The position numbers and the translations under genes are program-made. Shown here one piece after another: positions 33,715 to 45,121 of a stretch of 64,000 bases of DNA. Location: positions 31,049-95,048 of the forward strand of contig JAFPGC010000019.1 of the NCBI GenBank assembly GCA_017423025.1. The letters are read 5' to 3'. This DNA comes from Bacteroidales bacterium. Lineage in GTDB: Bacteria; Bacteroidota; Bacteroidia; Bacteroidales; UBA932. Numbering within the stretch: the stretch's first letter is position 1; every line of letters starts with the position of its first letter. Below the pieces are notes generated by a model that made no database searches, was not told the origin of the DNA, and saw only the letters and a program-made list of their open reading frames with translations.

Positions 33715-34386
33715 ATGGTAGGGGAGCAACTACATAAGATTAAGCAGTTATTACCTCCAGAAGTTTCTCTGGTGGCCGTTTCCAAATTCCACCCCGTGGA
33801 ACGCCTCATGGAGGCCTACGATGCCGGTCAGCGCATCTTTGCCGAAAGCCGCCCGCAGGAGCTGGCCGCCAAGGTCCCGTCAATGCCGGCCGATGTCCAG
33901 TGGCATTTCATCGGCCATCTCCAGACCAATAAGCTCAAGCTGGTGCTGCCGCATGTCTCACTGGTGCAGTCCGTAGATTCGCTGCATCTTCTGGAAGCCA
34001 TCAATGCCTGGGGCGCTGCCAATAATAAGGTAATAGATGTGCTCCTGGAGTTGCATCTGGGGGCCGAAGAAACCAAGCAGGGGTTTACCGAAGACGAAAT
34101 ACTAAGTATATTATGTAGCCATGGGCGGCTACAGGTTTCAGAGGGTACACCTTCTCCGCTTAGCAGTATTCGTCTTCGGGGGTTGATGGGAATGGCGACG
34201 AATACCGAGGATGAGGCTGTGATTGATGCGGACTTTGCTCGCATTGAGAAGCTGTTTAGAAGTATCCAGCTTCCCGGCTTTGACATATTATCTATAGGTA
34301 TGTCGCAGGATTGGCCGATTGCGGTCAGACATGGGGCCACGATGGTGCGGATTGGGACCGATATCTTCGGGGCCAGAGAGTATTAG
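33715..34386 (+). CDS. yggS: YggS-family pyridoxal phosphate homeostasis protein (PLPBP)
   Basis: 223 residues, fold-type III PLP-binding single-domain barrel. The PLP Lys is in LVAVSKFHP near the N-terminus; further landmarks are FAESRPQEL, WHFIGHLQTNK, GLMGMATN and LSIGMSQDW, with VRIGTDIFG at the end. It buffers PLP and affects amino-acid and B6 metabolism. The start at 33715 directly follows a T run. Its stop overlaps the stop of the convergent gene on the - strand. Confidence 0.95.
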   Translation: MVGEQLHKIKQLLPPEVSLVAVSKFHPVERLMEAYDAGQRIFAESRPQELAAKVPSMPADVQWHFIGHLQTNKLKLVLPHVSLVQSVDSLHLLEAINAWGAANNKVIDVLLELHLGAEETKQGFTEDEILSILCSHGRLQVSEGTPSPLSSIRLRGLMGMATNTEDEAVIDADFARIEKLFRSIQLPGFDILSIGMSQDWPIAVRHGATMVRIGTDIFGAREY

Positions 34387-35105
34387 GCCAGGATTTTGGC
34401 AATTTGTTTATCCGTAGCTTCCGGGTGGAGGCTGCGGATTTTTTGTGCCAGGAGGGCGTAGGATTCTTCGGGGGAGTGGTGGACTTGCAGGGAATGGTCC
34501 TGCGCGGCCTCGAAGCCGGCGAAAAAGGGTGTGGCGGCAGTGTCGAAGAGGTCTTCGGGGGTGCAGAAGGAGGAGACTTGCCAGCCGTTGTAGTGGAGGT
34601 CCTGCCCGCGGTAGACGCGGATGATGTCGCCGGTGATGACGCGGCACTGCATCATGAGGCGGGTGATGTGGGCATCGGCCTGTCCTTTCTTGATGCCCAG
34701 CAGGCCGCGGATTTCTTTGATGCCGATGCTTCCGTTTTCTTTGAGATAGGCCAGAATCTGCTGCTGGGCGGCATCGGGCTGGTATTTGGACTGGGCCTGG
34801 CGGTAGTTGCGCAGTTCGCGGTACCACTCGATGGTGGCGAAGGCCGCCTTGCCGCCCAGGAGGAATTTGCCATAGGCTATTTCGCCGCTCTGGACACAGG
34901 GGATTTTCCAGTCCCAGGGGGTGTAGGAGAGGTCTTCCTGGGTGTCGAACCAGTTTTCCGGAGCCGTCATTTCCTCAATGGAGTAGCCGGGAATGACGTT
35001 CTCGAAGAAGGGAACGATGCCCAGTTCCAGGATGGTATCCAGCATGGCCTCCGCACTGGCTATGTGCGGAGGCCGGTTGCTGACGGCTTTTTTATCAAAA
35101 GACAT
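34383..35105 (-). CDS. AlkZ-related protein of unknown function
   Basis: 240 residues. Seen: an N-terminal segment rich in aromatic residues (ENWFDTQEDLSYTPWDWK), a middle winged-helix-like region (YLKENGSIGIKEIRGLLGIK, then KGQADAHITRLMMQCRVI) that resembles DNA-glycosylase-type HTH_42 domains, and a C-terminal helix. It looks like the short 'AlkZ-related' proteins annotated in Bacteroidota, but the QxQ catalytic motif of AlkZ is not present. A nucleic-acid-linked role is only inference. It shares one base with the stop of the upstream phosphatase-GDPD gene, which indicates an operon. Confidence 0.65.
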   Translation of the reverse strand: MSFDKKAVSNRPPHIASAEAMLDTILELGIVPFFENVIPGYSIEEMTAPENWFDTQEDLSYTPWDWKIPCVQSGEIAYGKFLLGGKAAFATIEWYRELRNYRQAQSKYQPDAAQQQILAYLKENGSIGIKEIRGLLGIKKGQADAHITRLMMQCRVITGDIIRVYRGQDLHYNGWQVSSFCTPEDLFDTAATPFFAGFEAAQDHSLQVHHSPEESYALLAQKIRSLHPEATDKQIAKILA

Positions 35106-37084
35106 TACTTGCGTCCGAAGAGGATTTCCCGGGTGAGGATGGGGTCGTTGGTGGTGATCTGCTCTACGCCCAGGTCACGCATCTGGCGGATGTCATCGGC
35201 CTTGTCCACCGTCCAGGCATTGACGGACATGCCCAGGTCGTGGGCTTCCTTGACCCATTCGGGGTGTTTCTTGAAGTGGGAATAATGGTAGTCGATGCCG
35301 TTGATGCCATCGGCAAACACTTCTGCGGGCGTTTTGTTGCCTTCCAGATACTGCACGGTGAAGCCGGGGCACAGCCGGGCCAGTTCCTTGCAGATGTGAT
35401 AACTGAAGGAGATGAAGACCACGCGGGTGGGATCCAGCAGTTTGTGCTGGCGGAGGCCCTCCAGGCACTTGGCGACGGCTACGTCTTCCCGCTCCTGGTT
35501 GAAGTGGGGCTTGATTTCCATGACCAGGATGCAGTCTTTGTTTTTGGTGCCCTGCTTGAGGTATTCATCCAGGGTAGATACGTGCTCGCCGTTTTTGAGT
35601 TTGTGCTGGCATACTTCTTTGGCGGTGCTGGTTTGGATTTTGGTGTCTCCGATGATGCCGTCGTGATTGACCACCACCACGTCATCGGCCGTTACGTGGA
35701 CATCGAATTCGCTGCCCCAGCAGCCGAAGTTCTGAGCTTCGCCCAGGGAGGCGATGGAGTTTTGGGCGTTCTCCTTCCACATGCCGCGGTGCGCCACGAT
35801 CTGGGTATGAGGGACGCGCGTAGCCAGGTAGGCCTTTACATCGGCCCAATTGTAATAAGGTCCTTCTATGGCCTTGAGGGCGGGAATGGCGGTCTCGCGC
35901 TCGTTGAGCAGGAACTTGACCAGTACCGGATTCGAGGCCTTCTTGGAGTGATAGAAGATGATTTGCAGGTTGGCGGCGAAGGGGCAGTACCGGGAAGCCA
36001 TCCAGTGGGCGGCGGCTTCTTCCATGCTCAGGCGGTCTCCCACTCCTTCCAGACCCAGGTAACTGCAGAGGCCCAGGAAGGGCCAGTCGTGGCCGAAGGT
36101 GAGGTCGGCGGCCCGCTTGCTGGCGCCGGAGGCGACTCGGTCGGCCTGGGCTACCAGGGTATCCACCAGTTCTTTGGCCAGGGGCATGCGGATGTCTCCG
36201 TTGAGTTCGGAGTTGCACTGGTTGAGGTAGGCGCTCAGGAACTGCTGCTGATGCTGGTTGTACACTTCGTCGAAGGGCAGGTAGCGCATGAGGTTGTCCT
36301 CGATGTCATAGGCTTCGGCCACCTTGGCCACAGCGTAGATGCTGTAGAGGAACATTCCTAAGTGGGGAACATACTTTTTGCCGGCCTCAGGGTCCTTGAA
36401 CAGGTTTTTGAATACGGCTGCGGTATCAATGGGCTGTCTGGGGAGACGGGCCATTTCGGCCTTGGTGCGGGCCAGGACGGTTCCGTTCTCTCCACGGGCG
36501 ATGTAGGCAAAGAACTTCTCTCCGGTATCCAGGTCCAGGTCCAGATCCGGCTGGATGGCCAGAAGCTGGGCCGTAAAGCCGTTCATGGAAACGATGCAGC
36601 GGGGGACGGTGCTGGAAACGGCGCGGATCTGCTTGCTGCCGTGCTTGAATACCTCGGGGAAGCGGTCATACATGCGTTGGGCCAGCATCCTGTGCTCCCT
36701 GACGCCGCGCGGGGTGAGGCGCCCGTCCATGCCGTCGTATTTCTCAAAGATATAGGCCGATTCCCTCAGCAGGGAGTCTCCCGCCGGGGTAAGGGCTACG
36801 CCATCGGCCTTGGCCTTGGACAGGACATCCCGGACCGTCTTGTAGGTGTAGTTGCCGGCCCAGTCGCTGCGGGAACCGTGTCGGCCGTAGTGGCTGATAT
36901 AGAAGGGCTGATAGCCTTTGGGGGCCGGCGTGTCGGTCACATGGACAAACTCATAGGAATGGGTGTTGAAAGCGGCCCGCTGGGGGAATTCCTTCAGGAA
37001 TTGGACCATTTCGGGGCTCTGCTCCTGAGCACTGACCGCGCCGAAAACCAAGATAAGGGCAAGAAGGGCGATGATACGTTTCAT
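35105..37084 (-). CDS. Histidine-acid phosphatase (MINPP-like) fused to glycerophosphodiester phosphodiesterase
   Basis: 659 residues with signal peptide (VSAQ cleavage), so periplasmic or surface. Residues about 40-410 are a clade-2 histidine phosphatase: nucleophile motif GRHGSRSD (R68-H69-G70) and the acid-base HD pair in FGHDWPF (332-333), resembling multiple-inositol-polyphosphate phosphatases. Residues about 428-655 are a GDPD TIM barrel: AHRG (432-434), SEFDVHVT (E459, D461), VNHDG (474-475), VMEIKP and a final AWTVDK. Both active sites appear intact. It could release phosphate from inositol phosphates and hydrolyse glycerophosphodiesters. Start chosen at 37084; an ATG 9 bp upstream is possible. 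Confidence 0.9.
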   Translation of the reverse strand: MKRIIALLALILVFGAVSAQEQSPEMVQFLKEFPQRAAFNTHSYEFVHVTDTPAPKGYQPFYISHYGRHGSRSDWAGNYTYKTVRDVLSKAKADGVALTPAGDSLLRESAYIFEKYDGMDGRLTPRGVREHRMLAQRMYDRFPEVFKHGSKQIRAVSSTVPRCIVSMNGFTAQLLAIQPDLDLDLDTGEKFFAYIARGENGTVLARTKAEMARLPRQPIDTAAVFKNLFKDPEAGKKYVPHLGMFLYSIYAVAKVAEAYDIEDNLMRYLPFDEVYNQHQQQFLSAYLNQCNSELNGDIRMPLAKELVDTLVAQADRVASGASKRAADLTFGHDWPFLGLCSYLGLEGVGDRLSMEEAAAHWMASRYCPFAANLQIIFYHSKKASNPVLVKFLLNERETAIPALKAIEGPYYNWADVKAYLATRVPHTQIVAHRGMWKENAQNSIASLGEAQNFGCWGSEFDVHVTADDVVVVNHDGIIGDTKIQTSTAKEVCQHKLKNGEHVSTLDEYLKQGTKNKDCILVMEIKPHFNQEREDVAVAKCLEGLRQHKLLDPTRVVFISFSYHICKELARLCPGFTVQYLEGNKTPAEVFADGINGIDYHYSHFKKHPEWVKEAHDLGMSVNAWTVDKADDIRQMRDLGVEQITTNDPILTREILFGRK

Positions 37085-37109
37085 TTCCGTCATTAGTTTG
37101 CTCAAATTT

Positions 37110-37118
37110 ACAAAGATA
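37110..37118 (-). promoter_or_regulatory. -7 promoter box for the phosphatase-GDPD gene
   Basis: Reads TATCTTTGT on -, 26 bp before the ATG at 37084. Confidence 0.65.
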
Positions 37119-37132
37119 TTGTGAATTATCGC

Positions 37133-37141
37133 TATTTTTGT
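37133..37141 (+). promoter_or_regulatory. -7 promoter box for the YfcC-like transporter
   Basis: TATTTTTGT on +, ending 3 bp before ATG 37145, implying a leaderless transcript or use of the second ATG at 37151. Confidence 0.6.
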
Positions 37142-37144
37142 GCC

Positions 37145-38470
37145 ATGAAGATGAAGGTTCCCAACACTTACGTTATCATATTTGCCCTGCTGGTTCTCTG
37201 CGCCGTGGCCACCTGGTTTGTACCCGGCGGGCAGTATCTCAGGGACGATGACGGAACGGTCACTTACCAGAGCGTGGATGCCGTTCCGCAGACCTGGCAG
37301 GTGTTTACGGCTATCTATCACGGCTTCGTGAGACAGGCGGGGATCATCATCTTTATCCTGGTGGTGGGAGGCGCTTTCTGGCTTCTCAATGCCACGGGTG
37401 CCGTGAATGCCGGCATCGGCCGCTTCATCGCCCGTGTGGGAAAACGTGACAAATGGGTGTTGGTGGCTCTTACACTCTTGTTCTCACTGGGCGGAGCCGT
37501 GTTTGGCATGAGCGAGGAAACCATTCCCTTCGTAGGGATGGTGGTGCCGCTGATGCTCTCCATGGGCTACGACGCCTTCATGGGAATGCTCATTGTGTAT
37601 GTGGCTTCCAACGTAGGCTTCTCCAGCGCATTTCTGAATCCCTTTACCGTAGGGATAGCCCAGGGAATGGCCGATCTGCCCCTTTTCTCCGGTCTGGGCT
37701 ACCGCGTATTTTGCTGGCTCCTCCTCACCGTGCTTCTGGTGGTGTTTGTGCTCATCTATGCCGCCAGAACCCGGAAAATGGCCGATGTCACCCTGACCGC
37801 CACGCCCGTCCCGGAACCCTTGACCGGTCGCCAGAAGGCCATCCTGGCGGTACTGGGCGTAACGGTGATTATGCTGGTGGTGGGTGTGACGCAGTGGGAA
37901 TGGTATCTGCCGGAGATTACCGGTCTCTTCCTGGTGATGGGCCTTATATGCGGCTTCATTGCCGGCTTCTCCGGCAACCGGATAGCCGAGGAGTTCATGG
38001 CCGGGGCCAAGGACATCCTTTCGGCCGCCCTGGTGGTGGGCTTTGCCTCCGGCATCATCGTAATCCTTCAGGAAGGCAGGGTGGTAGACAGCATCCTCCA
38101 TGCCATGCAGGAAGGTTTGGACGGTACGGGGCCGATGGCCTCCTTGAGCGCCATGTATGGCATTCAGGCCGTGATTAACTTCCTCATTCCCAGTGCATCG
38201 GCCAAAGCCGCCATTACCATTCCCATCATGGCTCCCTTTGCCGATATGGTAGGAGTCTCGCGGCAGGCCATGGTGCTGGCTTTCCAGTTTGGCGACGGTT
38301 TTACCAATATGCTTACTCCTACTTCCGGCGTGCTTATGGCCGCCCTGGCCATGGCCCGCATCCCTTACGCCCAATGGGTCAAGTGGATTTGGAAAGGCAC
38401 CCTGGCGCTTCTCGCCATCGGCCTTCTCCTCCTCCTCGCCACCGTCCTCTTTCCGATCCCTGAGTTTTAG
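37145..38470 (+). CDS. YfcC/DcuC-family membrane transporter
   Basis: 441 residues from ATG 37145 (a GTG at 37121 is further upstream but lies before the promoter box). About 11-12 hydrophobic segments. Typical family stretches: FALLVLCAVATWFVPGGQY at the N-terminus, FGMSEETIPFVGMVVPLM, SNVGFSSAFLNPFTVGIAQ, and PSASAKAAITIPIMAPFAD with LTPTSGVLMAALA near the end. Members are thought to carry C4-dicarboxylates, amino acids or peptides; the substrate here is not predictable. Divergent from the phosphatase fusion and followed by a strong bidirectional terminator. Confidence 0.85.
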   Translation: MKMKVPNTYVIIFALLVLCAVATWFVPGGQYLRDDDGTVTYQSVDAVPQTWQVFTAIYHGFVRQAGIIIFILVVGGAFWLLNATGAVNAGIGRFIARVGKRDKWVLVALTLLFSLGGAVFGMSEETIPFVGMVVPLMLSMGYDAFMGMLIVYVASNVGFSSAFLNPFTVGIAQGMADLPLFSGLGYRVFCWLLLTVLLVVFVLIYAARTRKMADVTLTATPVPEPLTGRQKAILAVLGVTVIMLVVGVTQWEWYLPEITGLFLVMGLICGFIAGFSGNRIAEEFMAGAKDILSAALVVGFASGIIVILQEGRVVDSILHAMQEGLDGTGPMASLSAMYGIQAVINFLIPSASAKAAITIPIMAPFADMVGVSRQAMVLAFQFGDGFTNMLTPTSGVLMAALAMARIPYAQWVKWIWKGTLALLAIGLLLLLATVLFPIPEF

Positions 38471-38475
38471 ACATT

Positions 38476-38509
38476 AAGAAAGCGATGACCCTAGGATCAT
38501 CGCTTTCTT
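38476..38509 (+). terminator. Bidirectional terminator between the YfcC-like gene and the V-ATPase operon
   Basis: A perfect 13-bp stem: 38476-38488 pairs with 38497-38509 (AAGAAAGCGATGA core) around CCCTAGGA. The gene pair is convergent, so it serves both. Confidence 0.88.
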
Positions 38510-38528
38510 GTCTGTGAAGGACAGAGAC

Positions 38529-40754
<2,226 letters not shown>

Positions 40755-40758
<4 letters not shown>

Positions 40759-41363
40759 AGGGCAGAGGCCTCCTCTTCCTCGGTGTGGCGTTTCTTGACG
40801 ATCTTGGAAGAAGCTTTGGAGAGGTTGTCCTCGTCCTCCATATAGCGTTTGATCTTGCGGATGGCTTCCTGGTAACCGGGAATCTGGACCTTCTCATAAA
40901 GGTTTACCTTCTGGGTGGTCTTGCGGCGGTTATAGTCCAGGATGCGGGCCTTTTCCTTGTAGACCTCGGACTCAATGCCCAGACGGCTGAGTTCCTTGAG
41001 GATGGCTACGCCGTCGGCATACCAGGCCGGTTTGACGAAGGCGTTGAAGGGCCGGATCTCGTAGTGGATCTCTCCCAGGGCGGGAGTCTTCACGCCGGCC
41101 ACCTTCTTGGTATAAAGGTCTACGTCCGTAATGGCTATGAGCCTGGGTTCGAATTCGTTCCACAGGGCGGCCAGGTAGTCGTAACGCTGGAGGGCTTTTT
41201 CCAATTCATCCATCAAGCTTTCGCTTTCGGCCTTGGCCTTGCGCACCTCCAGCCGCAGGGCGCTCTCCTTGTTCTGCAGGGTAGGGAGGGCACGCGTGCG
41301 GATCTTGAGCTGCTTGCCCAGTTCCGTCAGCGAAGTTTTATTGTATTGGAATTTAATGGCCAT
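40755..41363 (-). CDS. V-type ATPase subunit D (central stalk)
   Basis: 202 residues, mostly helical coiled coil at both ends. It begins with FQYNKTSLTELGKQLKIR and ends in the typical NRRKTTQKVNLYEKVQIPGY, which is conserved in V-ATPase D subunits. It forms the rotating shaft inside the A3B3 head. The 40-bp gap to the B gene contains a REP-like palindrome. Confidence 0.93.
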
Positions 41364-41373
41364 AAGGTTTGGG

Positions 41374-41394
41374 ATTCCCGGTCAAGCCGGGAAT
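41374..41394 (-). repeat. REP-like palindrome between V-ATPase B and D genes
   Basis: ATTCCCGG-TCAAG-CCGGGAAT, flanked on - by GTC...CCC as GTCATTCCCGGCTTGACC. The copy at 33686 reads GTCATGCCCGGCTTTGACC. Two copies of the same element in 8 kb, one within an operon. Confidence 0.72.
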
Positions 41395-41403
41395 GACTTT
41401 ATG

Positions 41404-42720
41404 TTATTTTACCCAATATTTATCAATCAGTGCCTGTTTGATACCGGTCTCGGCCGGGGAGAAGTACTTGGCGAAGAGCTTCCAGGCGGTGTCCAGCATT
41501 TCCGTGATGGAGATGTTGACGTCGATGGCCAGGAGTTCGCGGGCGTAGTCCTTGGCATAGTTCAGGCAGCGGTGGTCGTAGTCGGAGAGGTCGAAACCGT
41601 TCTCCAGCTTGGTCTTGGCGTTCTGGGCATCGGCATACAGACGCACGGAGGCGTTCATAACCTGCGAGTGATCTTCGCGGGTTTTCTTGCCCTGTACCAG
41701 CTGTTTCAGACGGCTCAGGGAACGGAAGGGGTCGATGATGACCTTGCCCGTGTCGGAATCGGCCTTCAGATAGAGCTGGCCCTCGGTGATGTAACCGGTG
41801 TTGTCCGGGATGGCGTGGGTGATGTCACCGTCGTTCAGCGTGGTAACGGCGATGATGGTGATGGAACCCTCGGTGGGCAGTTGCACGGCTTTCTCGTAGA
41901 TCTTCGCGAGGTCGGAATAGAGGGAGCCGGGCATGGAGTCCTTGGACGGAATCTGGTCCATACGGTTGGACACGATGGACAGGGCGTCGGCATACAGGGT
42001 CATGTCCGTGAGGAGCACCAGCACTTTCTCGTTCTTGTCCACGGCGAAATATTCGGCCGCGGTCAGGGCCATATCGGGCACCAGGAGGCGCTCTACGGGC
42101 GGATTCTCCGTGGTGTTGATGAAGCAGATGATCTTGTCCAGGGCACCGGCGGCCTCAAAGCGGCCCTTGAAATACAGGTAGTCGTCGTTGGAGAGACCCA
42201 TGCCGCCCAGGATGATCTTGTCCACATCGGCACGGATGGCCACGTCTGCCATTACCTGGTTGTAGGGCTGGTCCGGGTCGGCGAAGAACGGGATCTTCTG
42301 ACCGGATACCAGGGTGTTGTTGAGGTCGATACCGGCGATACCGGTAGGAATGAGCTGGGAGGGCTGGCGGCGCTTGTACGGGTTCACGGAAGGACCGCCG
42401 ATCTGGCGCTCTTCACCTTCCACCTCAGGACCTCCGTCAATGGGATGGCCGTAGGCGTCGAAGAAGCGGCCGGCCAGCTGATCGGAGACTTTGATGGTAG
42501 GGGGCTCTCCCAGGAATGCTACCTCGGCATTGGTGGGAATGCCTTCCGTTCCGGAGAAAATCTGGAGCGTGATGAGGTCTCCCTTGGTACGGACCACCTG
42601 GGCCAGTTTGCCGCCTACAACGGCCAGTTCGTCATTGCTCACACCGCTGGCGTGAAGGGATACCGTGGCCTTGGTGATGCCTTCCAGTTTGGTATAGACT
42701 TTTTGATATGCTTTGTTCAT
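41404..42720 (-). CDS. V-type ATPase subunit B (non-catalytic head subunit)
   Basis: 438 residues of the ATP synthase alpha/beta superfamily. A standard Walker A lysine motif is absent, as in B subunits. LIPTGIAGIDLNNTLVSGQKIPFF and LLTDMTLYADALSIVSNRMDQIPS are family landmarks. With A it forms the alternating hexameric head. It starts 4 bp after the A gene. Confidence 0.95.
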   Translation of the reverse strand: MNKAYQKVYTKLEGITKATVSLHASGVSNDELAVVGGKLAQVVRTKGDLITLQIFSGTEGIPTNAEVAFLGEPPTIKVSDQLAGRFFDAYGHPIDGGPEVEGEERQIGGPSVNPYKRRQPSQLIPTGIAGIDLNNTLVSGQKIPFFADPDQPYNQVMADVAIRADVDKIILGGMGLSNDDYLYFKGRFEAAGALDKIICFINTTENPPVERLLVPDMALTAAEYFAVDKNEKVLVLLTDMTLYADALSIVSNRMDQIPSKDSMPGSLYSDLAKIYEKAVQLPTEGSITIIAVTTLNDGDITHAIPDNTGYITEGQLYLKADSDTGKVIIDPFRSLSRLKQLVQGKKTREDHSQVMNASVRLYADAQNAKTKLENGFDLSDYDHRCLNYAKDYARELLAIDVNISITEMLDTAWKLFAKYFSPAETGIKQALIDKYWVK

Positions 42721-42724
42721 AAGG

Positions 42725-44467
42725 CTAGGCGATCATGGATTTGACGGATTCGTTGTAGGCCCAGAACTGCTCGCTCTCGTAGGCCGAGTAGTTCATCTGG
42801 CGGAGTTCGTTGATGAGGTTCTTGAAGAATTCGCGGCATTTCTCGAAGTCTTCGAAATCGTAGTCCCTGGCGCAGATATCCAGCACCAGGTCCAGCATGA
42901 AGCGCTGGCGCTCCAGCGGGCACAGGGCGTCGATGGCGTCGAAGGCATCCTGCTGGAGGATGACGTAGTCCACGAGTTCGCTCTTCCAGAAATTGACGTG
43001 GTAGCTCATAGGCACACCGTCGTCACCCAGGATGTTGATTTGTTCGGCCGATTCCTTACCCTTGCGGATGATGTTCTTGGCCTGGAGCACTTTGGCAACC
43101 CAGCCTTCTTCCACGGTCTTGTCCAGGTATTCCACAATCTCGGGATACTCCAGATACTTGGAATAGGAATCCAGGGGGCTGACGGCGGGATATCTCTTCT
43201 GGTCTGCGCGGTTCTGCTCCAAGGCGTAGAAGCAACGGGCGGCCTTCTTGGTGCTTTCCGTCACGGGCTCCTTGAGGTTACCACCGGCAGGGGATACCGT
43301 GCCAATGAAGGTAACGGCGCCCGTCTGGCCGTTGTTCAGGACCACCATGCCCGCACGGGCGTAGAAGTTGGAAATGATGGCCGACAGGTCTACGGGGAAG
43401 GCGTCGGCGCCCGGAAGTTCCTCCATACGGTTACTCATCTCACGCAGAGCCTGAGCCCAGCGGGAGGTGGAGTCGGCCAGGAGGAGGCACTTGAGACCCA
43501 TGGCGCGATAGTATTCGCAGATGGTCATGGCCGTGTACACAGAGGCTTCACGGGCGGCCACCGGCATGTTGGAGGTATTGCAGATAATGGTGGTACGTTC
43601 CATCAGGTGACGGCCGGTATGGGGGTCGATGAGTTCGGGGAACTCGGTGAAGATTTCCACCACCTCGTTGGCACGTTCACCGCAGGCGGCCATCACGATG
43701 ACATCGGCGTCACCCTGCTTGGCTATGGCGTGCTGCAGCACCGTCTTTCCGCAGCCGAAAGGACCGGGGATGAAGCCCGTACCGCCTTCGGCAATGGGGT
43801 TGAGGGTGTCGATGACACGGACGCCGGTCTCCATGATCTTGTTGGGACGCGGTTTTTCCTTGTATCCCTTGATGGCTATTTTCACGGGCCATTTCTGTAC
43901 CATGGTCACGTTTACGTCTTCTCCTGCGTCGTTGGTGAGGACGGCGATGACGGTATCCACGGTGTAGGCGCCGGCTTCCTTGATGGTCTTCACCTTGAAT
44001 TCCCCTTCGAAGGAGAAAGGAACCATGATTTTATGGGGCAGCCAGCCTTCCTTGACCTCTCCCAGCCAGTCGGCGGCCACTACCGTGTCTCCTACTTGGG
44101 CGATAGGGGTGAAGTCCCAGGTCTTCTGGCGGTCCAGGGGATCTGTGTATTCACCTCTCTGGAGGAAGACATTCTCCATGGTGGCCAGGTTGTTCTGCAG
44201 GCCGTCGTACACGCTGGAGAGCAGGCCGGGGCCCAGCTGTACCTCCAACATGCGGCCTTCGAATTCCACCTTGTCGCCTCCCTTGAGGCCTCGGGTGCTC
44301 TCGAACACCTGGACGGAGGCGTTTTCTCCGTTGACCTTGATGACCTCTGCCATCATCTTGACTCCGCCAAGATTGATGAAGCAGATTTCATTCTCGGCAA
44401 CGGGCCCGTCCACCTTGACGGTAACCAGGTTGGAAACGATGCCGGTTACAATACCAGTTGTTTTCAT
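42725..44467 (-). CDS. V-type ATPase subunit A (catalytic subunit)
   Basis: 580 residues. The Walker A P-loop GPFGCGKT is clear, preceded by the A-type 'non-homologous' insert (about residues 110-190), and ADSTSRWAQALREMSNRMEE follows the Walker B region. Catalytic head of the rotary ATPase, hydrolysing or making ATP coupled to ion flow. It sits 3 bp after the DUF2764 gene; translation of the whole operon appears coupled. Confidence 0.97.
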   Translation of the reverse strand: MKTTGIVTGIVSNLVTVKVDGPVAENEICFINLGGVKMMAEVIKVNGENASVQVFESTRGLKGGDKVEFEGRMLEVQLGPGLLSSVYDGLQNNLATMENVFLQRGEYTDPLDRQKTWDFTPIAQVGDTVVAADWLGEVKEGWLPHKIMVPFSFEGEFKVKTIKEAGAYTVDTVIAVLTNDAGEDVNVTMVQKWPVKIAIKGYKEKPRPNKIMETGVRVIDTLNPIAEGGTGFIPGPFGCGKTVLQHAIAKQGDADVIVMAACGERANEVVEIFTEFPELIDPHTGRHLMERTTIICNTSNMPVAAREASVYTAMTICEYYRAMGLKCLLLADSTSRWAQALREMSNRMEELPGADAFPVDLSAIISNFYARAGMVVLNNGQTGAVTFIGTVSPAGGNLKEPVTESTKKAARCFYALEQNRADQKRYPAVSPLDSYSKYLEYPEIVEYLDKTVEEGWVAKVLQAKNIIRKGKESAEQINILGDDGVPMSYHVNFWKSELVDYVILQQDAFDAIDALCPLERQRFMLDLVLDICARDYDFEDFEKCREFFKNLINELRQMNYSAYESEQFWAYNESVKSMIA

Positions 44468-44470
44468 ACG

Positions 44471-45118
44471 TTATTCTTCTGTGTAATTTACTCCTTTAAA
44501 TGTTCCTCTGACCTCCTGCACCAGCTTGCGGAAGAGCTCACGGCCCTTTTCCTCGTCCAGGGCCAGCCAGCGGTCCACGATGTGGAGCTTGGCTACATAG
44601 GCCAGGACGGCGGTGATGTCAAAATAGTGGAAGGTCTCCAGGGAATCGATCTTTTCCCAGGTTATGTCGTCCAGGAATTGCTCCCGGTCCAGGAGGCTGG
44701 CGCTTTCCAGTGCGTTCTGAACCTTGAGGTCTTCCTCGAACTCTCCTCCGGTGAAGCGGTAGCCGTCGATGTCCAGGTCTTCCTCCTCTCCGGTACCCAT
44801 GCCGGTGACTACGTCCTGGTCTTCGGGACGGCCCAGCACGCGGTTGAGGTAGCGCACCTTGGCATTGCGGAGGTTAAGGTCGAACCTGAAATACTCCCGG
44901 ATGAAGGCGATGGGGCTCTTCAGGGCGCTGGCGTAGAAATCGGCGTCCAGCTTTTTGGCATTGAAGCCGTCCAGCAGGAAATCCAGCGTCTCGGTGTCCT
45001 TTTCTCCCAGGTTTTCCTTGATCTCTTCCAGCACGGTATAGAATCCCTGCCCGTCCTCGTACTTGTAGTCCAGGGTGAGGTAGGGGAGGCTGGAAATGAT
45101 GTACTCGAAATTGCTCAT
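44471..45118 (-). CDS. DUF2764 protein, V-ATPase subunit C-like
   Basis: 215 residues beginning MSNFEYIISSLPYLTLDY, characteristic of DUF2764 proteins that replace subunit C/d in Bacteroidota and spirochaete-type V-ATPase operons. Mostly helical. It likely links the central stalk to the K ring. The position between E and A is the usual one. Confidence 0.88.
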   Translation of the reverse strand: MSNFEYIISSLPYLTLDYKYEDGQGFYTVLEEIKENLGEKDTETLDFLLDGFNAKKLDADFYASALKSPIAFIREYFRFDLNLRNAKVRYLNRVLGRPEDQDVVTGMGTGEEEDLDIDGYRFTGGEFEEDLKVQNALESASLLDREQFLDDITWEKIDSLETFHYFDITAVLAYVAKLHIVDRWLALDEEKGRELFRKLVQEVRGTFKGVNYTEE

Positions 45119-45121
45119 GCG

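Noticed and set aside
34311-36361. Long + frames (324 and 373 codons) opposite the AlkZ-related and phosphatase genes
   Set aside because: They cover the antisense of recognised motifs such as AHRG, and have no family features.
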